Origin: Ectocarpus siliculosus
Taxonomy: Eukaryota; Sar; Phaeophyceae; Ectocarpales; Ectocarpaceae
Reading direction: 5' to 3'
Assembly (NCBI GenBank): GCA_000310025.1
Contig: FN649737.1
Span: forward strand, 3,476,442-3,540,441
DNA: 64,000 bases
Shown here: piece by piece, positions 24,001-36,700 of the stretch
Layout: every line of letters begins with the position of its first letter
How positions within the stretch are numbered: the stretch's first letter is position 1
Translations under genes and position numbers: made by a program
Notes under the pieces: generated by a model
Told to the model about the DNA's origin: nothing
The model's input: only the letters and a program-made list of their open reading frames with translations
The model's database searches: none

Positions 24001-25961
24001 ATGCCAGCGTGCCCGCGTGGCGCCTCTGTTGTCTACGGGATGGAGGGTTGTTCGTTGTTCTGCTTCATAGAAGTGCGAATCTCGTGCTGGGGGCCCCGTC
24101 GTTGACCTTGTCCATGGAGGGGGGGGGGTGGGACCGTTTTTTATGGGTGGCGTCTTCATTATATTTACAACATGCTTTACCTTCTTTTTGGTGGTTTCCT
24201 GGGTTTGGTTGGTGGTACTGATATCGCGTGGCTAGACAGGCTGGATGGACATCCAATATATGTTGGCTTTTTTCTCGTTCCGCAAAAGGGGCCATTCTTC
24301 AGTGGAACGTGTTTAACGTTGAAGCAGAGAGATTCTAGCGCCGTTCTCCTTGCTGGGAAATACGATGTTACAGTTGCCTTCAGTAGTAGATATCCTCACA
24401 ATGTTTCGGATCCATACCGTTTGTCATTTTCCATGCGGGGTGAACGTTTTTGAAGGCATGAAAAGACAAACGTGGCACCATGTTGCAGTAGTCGTCACGC
24501 AACGTGATCGTGCAACAGTAGCCTCCAACCTTCCACCCCCCCCCCCCCGACAAAAGCTTCCAGCGTCAAGAACGCCTCTCATGCTCTCTGACTCGAATCG
24601 CTGGTGTCATTCGAGGGCGGGACGGACGGGCCCCGCTCAAGATTTCGCCCGAACACAAACCAATAGTTCGCCTGAAAATTGGGAGAAAAAGCAGGGATTC
24701 TGGGGTCCATCATTAAAACCCTTAGAAGGGCACATCGCTTTGCGCCCCCTTGCAAGACACCTTTAGGCAAACCCTGGGAGACACACAAACCATGGCCGAT
24801 GGTGGACTTGGTTTCCAGGCTTGATGACCAATTTTTAGCATTCGGCGGGTTAGGCGCGGAACGTGTTGGCGAACGTGCCGCGAAGCATTGTTGCCGGTGA
24901 TGTCTATGCATGAACACGATGCAGCAAGTTCTCTCGAATAACCACTATGTTCTTTCCACTGTACATTTCGCATACTTGTGGAACTTTGGTCGGGCTCGGT
25001 CATCGCCTTGAACGACACTAATATGTCGATCACGGCTTGCTGCTACTCCCTCCTCGAGAAGCCGAAGTAGCAGCCGCAGCAACCTCAAATCTGTTCGGCC
25101 AGTCACGACAGTGGTACGCCACTGCGCATGGGTTTCCCTCCGAGCAGCTGCAGCTCTCTTCCCTTCTCCCCTCCTTAGCGCACTGCTCCCCTGTAGATGC
25201 GCGCAAGATTCGGTGGGAACGACGGAAAGACACCGGCCGGCTTCGAAATCTCGCCTCTCAACATCAAAAACACGAGGAACAACAAGATTGTAATGCACTA
25301 TCTGATACATGATGAACCGGAACCGCCAACGAATGAATCCGTTTTTCTGCCGCGTGTCTACCACAATGGACAAGCTGCTGAGTGAGTTGCTGTAGTTGGT
25401 GCCTTAGATTTCTCTATTTATTTTTATGCCGCCAGCAGGAGTAGCGCTGGCATCGGGGCTACGCCCTTTAGTGGCCATTGGAAACATGTCCCCGCGTTGT
25501 TTTCGGTAGCGTTAAACAGCAGTGGTAGGTCTGTGCAGCCCTTCACCGAAGACGTTTCTGAACGGTAAACGGATGATGTTTGGAAACGCTCTTACCCGTG
25601 GAGAGAAGCTCGAACATGGGCTGTTTCGAGTAATGCACCATCGCCGTTCTTGACACCTCTTCGCCATTCAGGGTTTTGAGGGTTTGCAAGCGCTACAGCA
25701 CACATCGCACATCAACAAGGCAAGTTCGAAATCGGAAAAGGGAGCGAAGAGACACGTCTCATCGTCAAGCACTTGTTGTCGCGGGTAAGTCGTCTGCCAC
25801 CTGTAATTTACCGTTAATCCGCTGGCGGTGTGTCCAAGTTCCTGGACTATCTCTGACGATGATGGGTAGGGGCGACAGTTACAACGAAGATGAGGTTTCG
25901 AACCAATCTCTTATCGAGGGCTTTCATACGACAGACGACCCCTCTGTGGACACCTTCCCCA
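21065..25961. other. Intergenic between two converging genes; no gene called
   Basis: The AcD gene (plus) and the LRR gene (minus) end towards each other here. The region contains a MITE-like copy (21661), an 18-T run near 22071, five GATGCC units near 22147, further T and C runs and scattered open frames. The most coding-like are 25197-25385 (+, ending at a GTGAGT donor) and 24579-24917 (-). Neither has a partner exon or a known motif, so both are left uncalled. Confidence 0.5.
21661..21800. mobile_element. MITE-like element, copy 2
   Basis: The left end CAAAGCTCGATTGCTCCAC is inverted at the right as GTGGAGCAATCCAGCTTTG. Length is about 140 bp. The ends match the element at 18116 in about 20 of 22 positions. 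A C run separates it from the upstream flank. Confidence 0.58.
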
Positions 25962-28575
25962 TCACAGAGGGGTACAACGTCGTTTGAAGTATAACGATTC
26001 ACGTGATGAGAGGAGACTGTGTTGTGACGGTTGACTGTCCCCCCCCCCCGTGCAGCAACGCAGTGAGGATTGCATTGAGTTCCTGGTTTCGACGTAACTC
26101 TTCTTCCAGGGCAGGGCATCTCCGGGTTGCTGGTATGGCACCGGTATCTCACCGTGGTTATTCTCAGAAGCTCGTCTTGGAGCTCGCCCTCGGCAGGAAA
26201 GTTGTTCCTCAGGTCAAGGCTTGCCAGACGAGGGAACCCCGCTTTCGTAAACATCTCCAGCACATGACGACCGTCTCCGTTTTGAGAACCAAGCTCGTTG
26301 TTGGCAAGGTTGAGGTCGACCAGGGACGTCAGGACGTGGAGGGGGCTCGTCAGGCTGCTGCTAGCAGGGACCCTCGCAACCGTTGCGACCGCTTGCGCGG
26401 CTTCGGGCTCGTCTGCTGCGGAGACGTCCAGTTGCTTTAACCTGGTACCACACATTTATTGGGCCTTCTTCCTTGTCATGAATGTAGAAGTTGCCATTAT
26501 TGACAGAATTTTACACGAAAATTTGAAATCTGCAGAGTTATGGGTTTCGTTCGGTGCCAAAGGCTAAGACACCGAATCCAGCAAAATATTCCCCTCACAT
26601 GACACAAGCTATTCATACATCATCAGGGTAGGTTGGTCAGAGTAGAAACATGGATGGATGGAATGGTAGCCCTTCTGTCTTCTGTAGGGGGTCGAGTGTC
26701 TCCACTGCAGCATATACCCGCACAACAAGAAATCGTTCGACGTGTCGTATACCAGCTTGCTCGGCATGGCGCCTGCGGTCACGCTCCTCCTACAAAACGC
26801 TTCGTGACTCCCTGACGTTTCCAAACGTAAGACTGCCGGCGATAAGGCTACTCATCAACCACCCCCCACCTGTTGCTGTCGAGGCTCAGTCTGCGGAGGG
26901 TCGGTCCGAGCTCATGAGGGAAGCAGCAGTGGGGAAGGGAGCTGATGCTGTTGCGAGCGAGGTCCACGGCCTGCAGCTTCTTTAGGTTGCCCAGGAAGGG
27001 TACCCTCGAAAGGGAGTTTTCTGATGGGCGCCGGAGGACGGATACATAAGGTTAGGAAATCAATATGAGATCAGCGTTCGCTGTGCTAGGGAATACACTT
27101 GGGGGTGTGAAGAAGCGTCATGAGCGAGAAAGGGACACAAAAATGAACAGCCCAACGGAATTTCCAACGTGACTGCTCAAGCATTCCTTTTGTGGGGATG
27201 TGGTTAAGGATTCGCCAAACACGATCGATCTCCGTTAATTTTTCCGTTGGGATTAAAAGAACAAGGGCACTTCTGCGTCTAGATGCGATATCCCGTTCAC
27301 GAATGCTCGACGCGTTCAATACCCCAAGAAACGAGCTTTGGACAAGAGACGTCACGCGTTGCGACGTGCAGGTTCAGTGAGTGAAAAGAGACTTGATTGA
27401 GCAAACAAATTGGGCCTATTGAGTCCAAAAAAGGGTCCACACTTTGGGACTTGAGACCCGCATCGACGGAGAATCTTGGAGCTTCAATAATTGACCTAGG
27501 GATTGATACCAATTATAGTGAATATCATTCGTCGATATCACGTACACGGACAACACCAACGCAGCAACGCACCAACCCAGCATGTTATGTAGAACGATAC
27601 AGGCGCACCATTACCTGCCGCATACAATTCCCTGAGCCACGGAGTCCAAGCCGCAACCTTGTCTAGACCGGCATCACCCAGCTGGGTCCCGCTCACATCG
27701 AGGCTGATCAGCCCGGTCGCCAGCAGCTGTCGAGTGTAAACCGGAGTAGTCGCTAACGGCAAGTTGGTGCCGCGGAGTATTAGTCGCTCGACAGATATAT
27801 TTTCGTCTGCGTGTCCATTCGATGCGTCGTTTCCGCCTCCAGCGGCGTCGCCTTGTGTGTCGCCTGTCGAGGCCTGCCCAGCCGTAGCACATGCCGCCAC
27901 TCTGTCGCCGTGTGTGTTTCGGACCGGGATACCGCTTTCAAACGCGATCGGCCGCCGGCGTGCGTGCCTCCTTCGAAGTAAGTGCTATCACCGAAAAGGG
28001 AGGGTGAACCTGTCTGCACCGACGCTACCGAGGAAGCTACAGCGAGCGGTCGTAGACATACCCGTGTCAAGTTGCCGGGATCAAAAACAAGAACAACATC
28101 AGTCGATCCTACAACCACCGGTAAAATACACTTGAACAAAGGGAATCGTACTCTTCATCCTTTTGTCTTCGGGGGATCATTCAAACCGGAAAGCCTCTGG
28201 CGTTGATGCCTGAAGAACGGCCTGAGCAGCATGTTCCGTCAATGCCAGTTCCCGCCCTCGAGATGCCGCATCTTGCAAACGCTTCCACTCCTCAGGGGGG
28301 CTCAGCTTGCCTCCAAGGGGAGATCTCGAAGTACAATAATTCAAAATGCGCAAACGGAATGCTTAGGAGAGACTCACAAGTCTGGTGGCAATAGCGTTGT
28401 TGGTGGTCTTATCGCGGCAACCTCCCGTGTCTCACAATTCGTCAGAAACTCACCCTTATTATGCCGTGCTTCCAAGCTCCCCCCGACTCGAACGCTACAC
28501 TCCCAGCTCACCTGCTAATACTCTTAGTGCTCGGGATTACTAGCATTCGATCTTAGCTCCAAGTTGGCAGCAAGA

Positions 28576-28610
<35 letters not shown>

Positions 28611-28752
28611 ATGTGTTGCGGTGTGGTTGTCACCTGAACCCCGTCCACGGATCGGCAATTTCTTCCAGCGGCGGACCATCGACAGCGACTTTCGCAACAC
28701 GTTTTATCTTCGAGCGTGACCCTTTTGTCGGCTTTTTCCCTCTACCCGTCAT
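25962..28752 (-). CDS. Leucine-rich-repeat protein, about 375 residues
   Basis: Six minus-strand exons join in phase: 28752-28634, 28300-28187, 27934-27615, 27020-26870, 26441-26153 and about 26096-25962 (TGA at 25964-25962). The N terminus is strongly basic (MTGRGKKPTKGSRSKIKR), followed by a helical stretch (PPEEWKRLQDAASRGRELA) and a Gly/Asn-rich linker. Leucine-rich repeats follow: VERLILRGTNL, LISLDVSGTQLGDAGLDKV, LRELYAAENSLSRVP, LKKLQAVDLARNSIS, LRRLSLDSNRL, LVDLNLANNELG and LASLDLRNN. The repeats are of the short cytoplasmic type, with no signal peptide or membrane helix. Binding partner and function are unknown. The acceptor of the last exon is the least certain junction. Exon 1 starts at the first in-frame ATG. 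The gene is divergent from the wall-enzyme gene at 29259. Confidence 0.83.
28578..28610. repeat. (TGC)11 triplet repeat
   Basis: Eleven perfect units lie 24 bases beyond the donor of exon 1 of the LRR gene, inside its first intron. It reads CAG on the transcribed strand. Confidence 0.95.
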
Positions 28753-29258
28753 CCTTCTGTCCCCAGCTACACTGTCTCGTACCGGCACCAATGCTTGATC
28801 TGTGGACTACTTAGTGTAGGTGAAAAGTTGTAGCCTTGGTTGGTGTTACGTGTACTTTCAAAAAAACAATCATTACGCAGTGCCCCCGTGGAAAAATTCG
28901 AAAAAATGCGGCGAGATGTAGCAGGACGTCACTTGGTATGCCAAAGTCAGGGCAACACACGCCCCACAAGCAGGAGACAAATAGAAGCAGGCGAGTCGTG
29001 CAAGATTCATCCAATCCATTCACTTTGAAAGGCCTGCTAAGTGCAGGGATGCCAGAGAATTGACAGAGAAGACGCACAGTGTTACGTTTCGCGCGGAAAC
29101 GACAGTTTCACTCTCTTTGTCGGCGCTCGAATTTCGTCGGGAGTGGTTACGCCGCATTCCGCGTGCCTTGTTCGCGTCGACCAAATGCCCGCCGAGAGAA
29201 GTCTATGCGAGCATACAGAGCACCGCCGAACCTGCGGCATCATCATCCTGTCTGCACC
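28753..29258. promoter_or_regulatory. Divergent promoter region shared by the LRR gene and the GH128-TOS1-WSC gene
   Basis: The start codons of the two genes lie 506 bp apart on opposite strands, so both promoters and 5' leaders must fit here unless further 5' exons exist. No TATA box or other named element is evident. Possible shared regulation is an inference from spacing only. Confidence 0.45.
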
Positions 29259-30790
29259 ATGCGTCTCAAGCCTAGAAAAAGGGCACGGCTGCTACAACTG
29301 GCCATGGTTGCCGTGTACGCGGCCACGGGCAATGCACGATCCTGCACCACCACTCGTGTGGCAGATATGAACAACTACGGTAAGCTGATGCCATACTTGT
29401 ACATTGACTGAGAACAAGTTGTGTATGCGCATGACCCTGTAGCACCTCATTTTTTTCTTTCAACTCTCTCTCTTTCCCCGCTGCACGATCATGTCAGGGC
29501 CGGGAGTCTCGCTAGCGTCGGTGGAAGTCTCCACCCCCTTCGCCACCGGCTCGTACAACGCAATTGTCGCTTTCGATGCGACACACTGCGTCCAGGTGAA
29601 CCCACAAGCTATTACAGCACGAACACACGGCAGATACTGCAACTTTCCCCCGTATCTAAACCCTCAACCCTGCCTGCTGTTGTTGTTATGGCTGGTCTAA
29701 TCCAGATTGCCTCCATCATAGTTTGTACTCGAGAGTAATTGTAGTCGACAGTTGAGTTGAGAAAAAAAAATGTTCCGAGATTAGCCTACCACTTTTTTGT
29801 AGACTACTGTAGACTCTATAACACTTATTGTGGTCCACAACTTAGCGCCCAAAAAACAAGAAAAAAAAAAACGGAAACTGGACAGCTCGACTTCTCCCAG
29901 AAAAGTTCTCGAAATAGACGCAAGCCCTTTGACGGACGACTGGTTGATTGGGTAAGACGACAATAATGTAGATGTGGGCTGTTTGGCATCGGATTTTTTG
30001 TACTGCCGACTGCTGTACATGAATATACCATAGAAAACCCGCAGGATTCGTATCAAACCGGAATCGAGGACGCAATACCTTACAACCCCTTGTCAAGACA
30101 ATCCTTTCGCTGCGTATTGGGCAGCGATAGATTGTGTGACAACACCCATCACCGCACGGCTGTCACATACTTTTGAAGACATCCAACGAAAGCACTCGAA
30201 ACTTTTCCCCTCAACACTACTCGCCTTCAACCAGCAGCCTGGAGGCGTACCTCCAGCAGGTTGACTGCCGTAAGGTATTTTCATTTATTTAGGTTCGAGC
30301 GGGAACTTGAAATAAGTTCAATTGAAACCGTAAAACGTCATCGAAGCCCCTCATTCGATTTCTCCGGGGAATCTACAGTAGGGAATGCACATATCGTGGA
30401 GACCGGTGAAAGCGTTCATATACGAGCGTCCATGTGTTGTAGAAATATCGGTTCAGTTGAAGCTTCCATGAATTCAACGGAACCCAATTTGGAGCTTCGA
30501 TATAAGGCAGGAGTAGCGCAAGACCATTGCAAAATGCTCTTCTCACAACGCTCTACGCAGATGGGGTAACTCGCCAATTTTCCTCGGCAATTAATTATTA
30601 AAGTTTCCATTCCGTTGTGCTGCCTACACGCCGCAGATGTGCTGCGAGCAAGAAGAATGTGCCCGTGCTGTCTTCAATGAAGGGGAATCTATCTGCTACC
30701 TCAAGGGGTCCGAAGCGTTGGCGAGCTACCACGACGTGCCCGCCACCGGCGTATCAACTTATACCATCGACACAAGAGAAGGCAAGCTCT
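29259..30790 (+). other. Signal peptide and PAN/apple-like domain (residues about 1-124)
   Basis: After the signal peptide come NYGPGVSLASVEVS, AFDATHCVQMCCEQEECARA and VFNEGESICYLKGSEAL, ending GVSTYTIDTREGKLC. The Cys spacing with an ARAVFNEG...CYLK core is that of PAN-type carbohydrate- or protein-binding modules; the match is by motif only. Three exons contribute. The last Cys is completed across the intron from 30790 to 31129. Confidence 0.7.
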
Positions 30791-33700
30791 GTCGCGTAAA
30801 CCGAAGCTGCATGAAAGCGCTTCGATGAGAACACTCAGCGACACCGAATTTTTTCGATTTTGCGCAGGTATTCAGGCTGTCGAAACATCTTGTGGAGGTT
30901 CATCGCACAGATTCACTATTTTCCAAAAGAATGCGAGCTTTGGGTTCGATGCGACCAATGCCTGAAATCGTAGAGATGTCCGTCAGAAGCAGGAGTAGGC
31001 TATGTGGTACACGAGTATTGTGGTTGTTTACATGGGCCGCGACCTTTGTTGCTAGGTCTTCACGGCTAGATATATCACTGTTCGATGTGGATCATGAGGT
31101 TTTTACTTTTCTCCTGCAATAAATAAAGGTAGCTCCGAGCCTGTGGAGCTGGTGCCGACGCAGTGCAGCAGCAAGCGAGGGGTTGCTTTTGGGTTCAAGG
31201 AATCGGGCGACCTGTACACTCTGAAGACGGGAATTTCCTGGTGGTGAGAGTCAAAAGTTCTAAAACACCCGGAAGGAAGTACGTCGTGTGTCTTTCGGGT
31301 GATGAAAATAATTTGCATGACGGTCTCAAGGAAACAAATCATTACGACCCTAGGGAACATGTCCACTTGTGACCAACTGTTGAATATTGCTGACCACCCG
31401 AAAACTCTTGGAACGGCAGCAATCTCTGATTCCTTGGGCTATACTTGCTGTAGTACCTGAATGTTTTATCCACTCGCATTCGGAATCTAGCAATTCCAAA
31501 ATATTAGGACGTGCTCGTCTCATTCTCCTTTTTTGTTTATGTCAGACACGTGGTGATTTAATCCGTTTCCACGCCCTTGAATGAGCACCTGGGATGTGCA
31601 AGTTTGGATAAAGAGATGCTTCACGGAGGGATGACGCCAATCGCAGAAAAAACAAGGTTGTGATTGCTAGCAATACCCAAGCACAGCACGATTCTGATAG
31701 TTGCCTCGGTCCGCTACCCTTTACGACTCACCTGCACAAACATGGATATAAAAAGGAAAACGAAGAAGCACGAGAAATAACACCAACCACAACAAATCAC
31801 TACACACGCGACCATGCCGTGTCAGGTATGATTGGTCCCCGGGGTCCCTCGCGGACGGAATTTTGGAAGCATCGCTGACCCAGGGCTCACTGTACGTTCC
31901 CATGATCTGGGGAGAGGGCGACTTGACAGAGGAGCGCCTGAGAGATCTTGCGTGGGTAGGGGACACCTCTCCTTACTTGCTCGGCTTCAACGAGCCGAAC
32001 TACGGGGAACAGGTGCGTGTCGGGAAGTGGAGGCGCGGATCGGGTTGGGCACAAGGGTATGAAGACGCAAGGACCACCAGGGCCGACATCGCCACAGACC
32101 AAAACAATGACGGCAATGCTAGTATTTCAAGTGTTTTGTTCCATGCACTACCTTCAATCTGTGTATTGCGCCCCCGTTCAGATCCCAGCAAAACCATCTA
32201 TCTCTCGATCTCTCCGCCCTTTGGTGTCTCCGCTGCCGAACGCGTACGTTCAGGCAAATCTCACCCCTCAGGAAGCGGCTGACCTTTGGCCTCAAGTTCG
32301 ACAACAGGCGGACGATTTGGGCATGGAGCTGGTGTCCCCAGCCGTCAACTTCTGCTACGGGAATTGTGTCGAAGAGGTACTGTACAACCCAAAGCCATAC
32401 TCGGTCATCGAATACCGAGAGCCAGCTGGCAGATACAGCAAACGCCAGAAGTTGTTGCGGGAACTGGGTCCGAGAGGAACTGCATACGCATACAAGCAGC
32501 TCGAGTCGAAAAACTAGAAAAATGACCACTCCCGCCCAAAGAGGCTAAGGGAGCGTTGATTCCGATCACAAACCGCGTACGTCGTAGAGGGAAACAGCGA
32601 AAGACAAAACGCAAAAAAATCGGCAGAATCAAAATTTGCAGATCTCGTGCTCGTGTCATTGTAGTTAGAACCAATTTTACTAGGGCCAGAATCGAGAATC
32701 CGACTACCACTTTGAAATAGATCTGCGGCAGGATTTGCCGCAACTTCTGTAGATGTTTCCCCTCTGCCGGAATCAACCAACCCCATTGGCAGGGAAGCGC
32801 GATGTCCCTGCGGTTAGCCCATCTCTTCGCGGTCTACATGTAGCCGCAAGGAAGAGACATTGCGAGACGTTGACTGACGTTTTTTGTGTGTTGGCGCAGG
32901 ACCCCATCACGTGGCTGGATGAGTTCTTCGAGGCGTGCGGTGGTGACGTCGAAGACCGCGACTTCTGCGGCATCACGCACATAGCCATCCATTCTTACAC
33001 ATGCGAGGTGGGTCCTTTTTGTTGTGTTTGTTGACCCGATGGCCTTCTTGACGCCACAATCGATGGCGTATTCCTTGGTTCGCTGACTCCGTTTGTTTGA
33101 AGAGAGGTGGACAACTCTACACGAGAGCAGCTGAAATATATACTGGTACTATTGAATACAATCATTCATGATATGGGGCTAGCTCACAAGTTCCCAACGC
33201 GCGTTAGCTGTCGTTTGTCTCAGATCCTGACACCATGCAAAGAGACCAACAAACTCTATCGGGGGAGAATGTGAACCGGACCCTAGTTTGAACTTCGCGA
33301 CTCTAGACATCCTCTGCCACGTCACCCTTGTCGTTGTTGACCATAACTCGTCGTCAATGAATACGCTCCACACAGGTCAAGTACCTGAACAAGCACATCC
33401 ACATGTACGTCCAGCGGTACGGTTTGCCGATCTGGCTGACCGAGTTCGCCTGCGGTTTCGAGGCAACCGAGCTCGACGCATACGGTCAGGCGAGTTATTG
33501 CCTTCAAGCTGCGCAATACTGTGACCTTCTACAGCGGAGAGTGCTTCCACCGTGCAATCAATTTCTCCGCAACCGGAAGAGGATTTGGTTTCCTTCACAG
33601 GCTATGATGAATCCTCGACCACGCCTCTGGAGCCCGCGAGACGCCAATATCGCTCCTTCGTAGTCGTCGGTGTGTCCTGCGATGCAAAAAGCAATCAAGT

Positions 33701-36700
33701 TTCCAAGCGGGGAGGCATCAGCGCACTTGACAACCCTCTCCCCCTCAACAATGTAAGGAAAACCGTCGACTCACACCAACATCATCCGCAGAGAATGAAC
33801 GGAGCAACTGGTGACCAAATGATATTGTTGCATCTCGGACGCGGCCCGTGCAGAGTAGTGATGGAGGTGACACGTGGAGGGGGGCAAATAGGCGGTGTTG
33901 GCCATCGCGAAGCACGCGTAGTCGACGGTCAAGTGCCTAACGAAGCACTGTCACTTGCATGCGTCCACACTCCCCGAGGAAAGGGTCTACCCACCCACTC
34001 GTTCAACAGCCCATGATATGGTACCCCCCAAAAACCAACTCAGGCGGATTTCCTGGAAAGCGCCTTGACCTACCTAGAGCTGAACCCTCACATCTTCCGC
34101 TACGCATGGTAAGTCACGAGGGGGAACACGCTGGTTAGAAGAGTTGCACTTGCCACGGGTCGCACGGATAAGGGTTTGATTGCAGTTCGTTGGCCATGGC
34201 ACTGGCTCAGCAGGCGTTCTTGGTGCAGCCCCTACTCACCCTTCGCTGGGCACCTACTTGGTTCTGAAACTGTACCACACGTCTTTAGAGGCGCATGCTA
34301 AACACCACGGTAAACGATAGAGAGCTACAGAGCACTTGGCGACTCAGAGGACGACGCCTAATACCAGGAAAAAGATGGCTGGGACGTTAAAGCTCTCCGT
34401 TAATCAGGGGGTACTCGGTATCGAAGCTAGAAGGAGGCAACGCTGGGCTTTGTTGGCCGAGCGGTGTTTGGTACCATGCAAGTTCTCCTGGTGCCGTTGC
34501 CCCCCTCTACACTGTACTTCCGTGGTGTAACTAGCGTTGTTCATTTGGTGCCCATAAATGTTGCGGTTTTCGCGGCATCGAAAATTGTCTTCGCCACCCG
34601 ATTTTGAAGAAACGGGGACATTGTTGGGGAGAACAGGAAAATCTCTGCAGAGACCCCTTCAAGAAGTGACGTGAAAGCTCGTGAGGATCCCCGACACTCC
34701 GAAACGATAGGAATTTCGAGTTTGCGAGTGTCAAGTCAAGTCGGTAGACGTGTTGCCTCGTTAGACGGGAATATATTCCGAGTTTGCACAAGGTTTCCTC
34801 GCTCCTGCAGCGCCAACGGTACAATATTGGAGGCAGTTCCCGGACGGAACTGTGTCAGATGAGCTTACGCTAAGATTACTTCGGTGCCGCCCTCAATACC
34901 TGATCGCTCAATGCTCTCGAAGAAAAGGGCGACAGTAACGCCTTGAAGGATGTGCACACAGTCTCTCTCGACCAATTCCTATTCTTACTTGTTCACAGAC
35001 CACGCAAGATTAGGGGCGGAATCCGCCAACGATGACACGTTCTTGTGCATACCCTCACCCAAACCCTACAACGCGGAAGGTTCACCGCGATATCTGCCGA
35101 CAACGACGGGCTTGACAACTCCATCAACCTGCTTGACGCCGAGACCAAGGAGCTGACGGTCGTCGGAGATGTGAGCTTCGCCGCGCGGTCGCCTGCACCG
35201 TTGTCGTTGTCGTCGTCGTCGTTATTGTTGTTGTTGTTGTTGTTGATGGTGACAATTTTGTCACTGGTTAGTGTTGCCGTTGGGACGTTTCGCGGCCGTC
35301 TTTTATCTGACGACGCCACCACCCCAGCTCAAACACGGTAGCCCTCTATTGTTTCCCTAACCCAACCAACCTCTTGCCCTTGCGCTCTCTGTCTCCATCT
35401 TATATCCCAGGTCTTCGTGTCGAAATATGCCGATCTCCAGCACTGTCTGAAAGAGCAAACGGTGTCGACACAGGCCGCCGACGCCAGCTCTGACAGCTCT
35501 GACAGCTCTGACAGCTCTGACAGCTCTGACAGCCCTGACACCTCTGACAGTGACGACAGTGACGACAGCTATGACAGCTCTGACAGCTCTGGCAGCTCTG
35601 ATAGCTCTGACAGCTCTGGCAGCTCTGACAGCTCTGGCAGCTCTGACAGCTCTGACAGCTCTGGCAGCTCTGACAGCTCTGGCAGCTCTGATAGCTCTGA
35701 TAGCTCTGACAGTAGCAACAGCTCTGAAAGCGACGATAGCTCTGACAGCTCTGACAGCGGCGACAGCGGCGACAGCGCTGATGATGCGCCTTCCGCTACG
35801 CCGGAGGTTGCCACCCCGACGCCCGTGGAGCCGGCTGACTCTGGTTCTGGCGATTCGGATTCCTCCGACGAATACAGTGGAGACTCCGATTCTGATTCTT
35901 ACGAAGACAGTGAGGAGTCTGATTCAGATTCAGATTCAGATTCAGATTCCAGCTCCGACTCCGACTCCATATCGAGTTCCGATTCCGATTCTGAATCCGA
36001 TTCCGCCGAGAGTGGCGATAGCAGCAGCGACGATGAAAACGAACCTGAAGGAAACCCGGGGATTGTTTTGGTCGGTGAGAAAGATCAGGGTATCTGTTTA
36101 TCTCGCTGTACATTGGGTAGCCTTCGTGATTCCCGACGGGGATGCGTTGGCGTAAATGTGGTGTCTGCACGAGCAGATGGGAGAGGCCGATGTCGTAGAC
36201 GACGTACACGACCATGTAGACGACGACGAAGGCTACCCAGGAGGTTAGCCTGCATTCTATCCCGCGAACCCAAACTCCCGTCCCTTCTCGACCGTTCTAG
36301 GCGGAGAGACACGAGCAGACTTGGATGTAGATCCCCTCGCAACCGTGATCACGAACGCGGTCATTGCGAACGTTGGCGGGGCTGGGTACTACGACGATGT
36401 GGTGGACATGATCGACGGGGAGAACATGAACTGCCCATCGTATGACGATGCTTGTGTCAAAGAGGTAAGCGTAACCTTCTGGAACGACACTCTGCAACGG
36501 AAAAACTTTACGCGGAAGGTTGATGCCGCATACGCTTCGCGGGTTGGGGCGAAAATGCCCGATTCGTCCGTCGAGGAGCAACACGAATCGAAAGGTTGCG
36601 GCTCCTGTCGTCCATCTGTGGTGCTGAATGTGCACCGTCGCAACTTCTGCTGTGCGTTCACCCCAAGTTGTTGCGTAAAGCGAGGGCGGGTCCTGTTTTT

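Noticed and set aside
23611-24105. 164-codon plus-strand open frame
   Set aside because: Cys-, Arg- and Ser-rich random-looking peptide in a T/G-biased intergenic stretch without splice context.
25676-25987. Plus-strand open frame of 103 codons
   Set aside because: It overlaps the last exon of the minus-strand LRR gene only as an antisense shadow and has no motif.
35550-36215. Long open frames in other frames over the Ser/Asp region (Thr/Ala-rich, Glu/Leu/Ser-rich and Asn/Arg-rich)
   Set aside because: All are shadows of the AGCTCTGAC repeat. Only the Ser/Asp frame continues in phase with exons on both sides.
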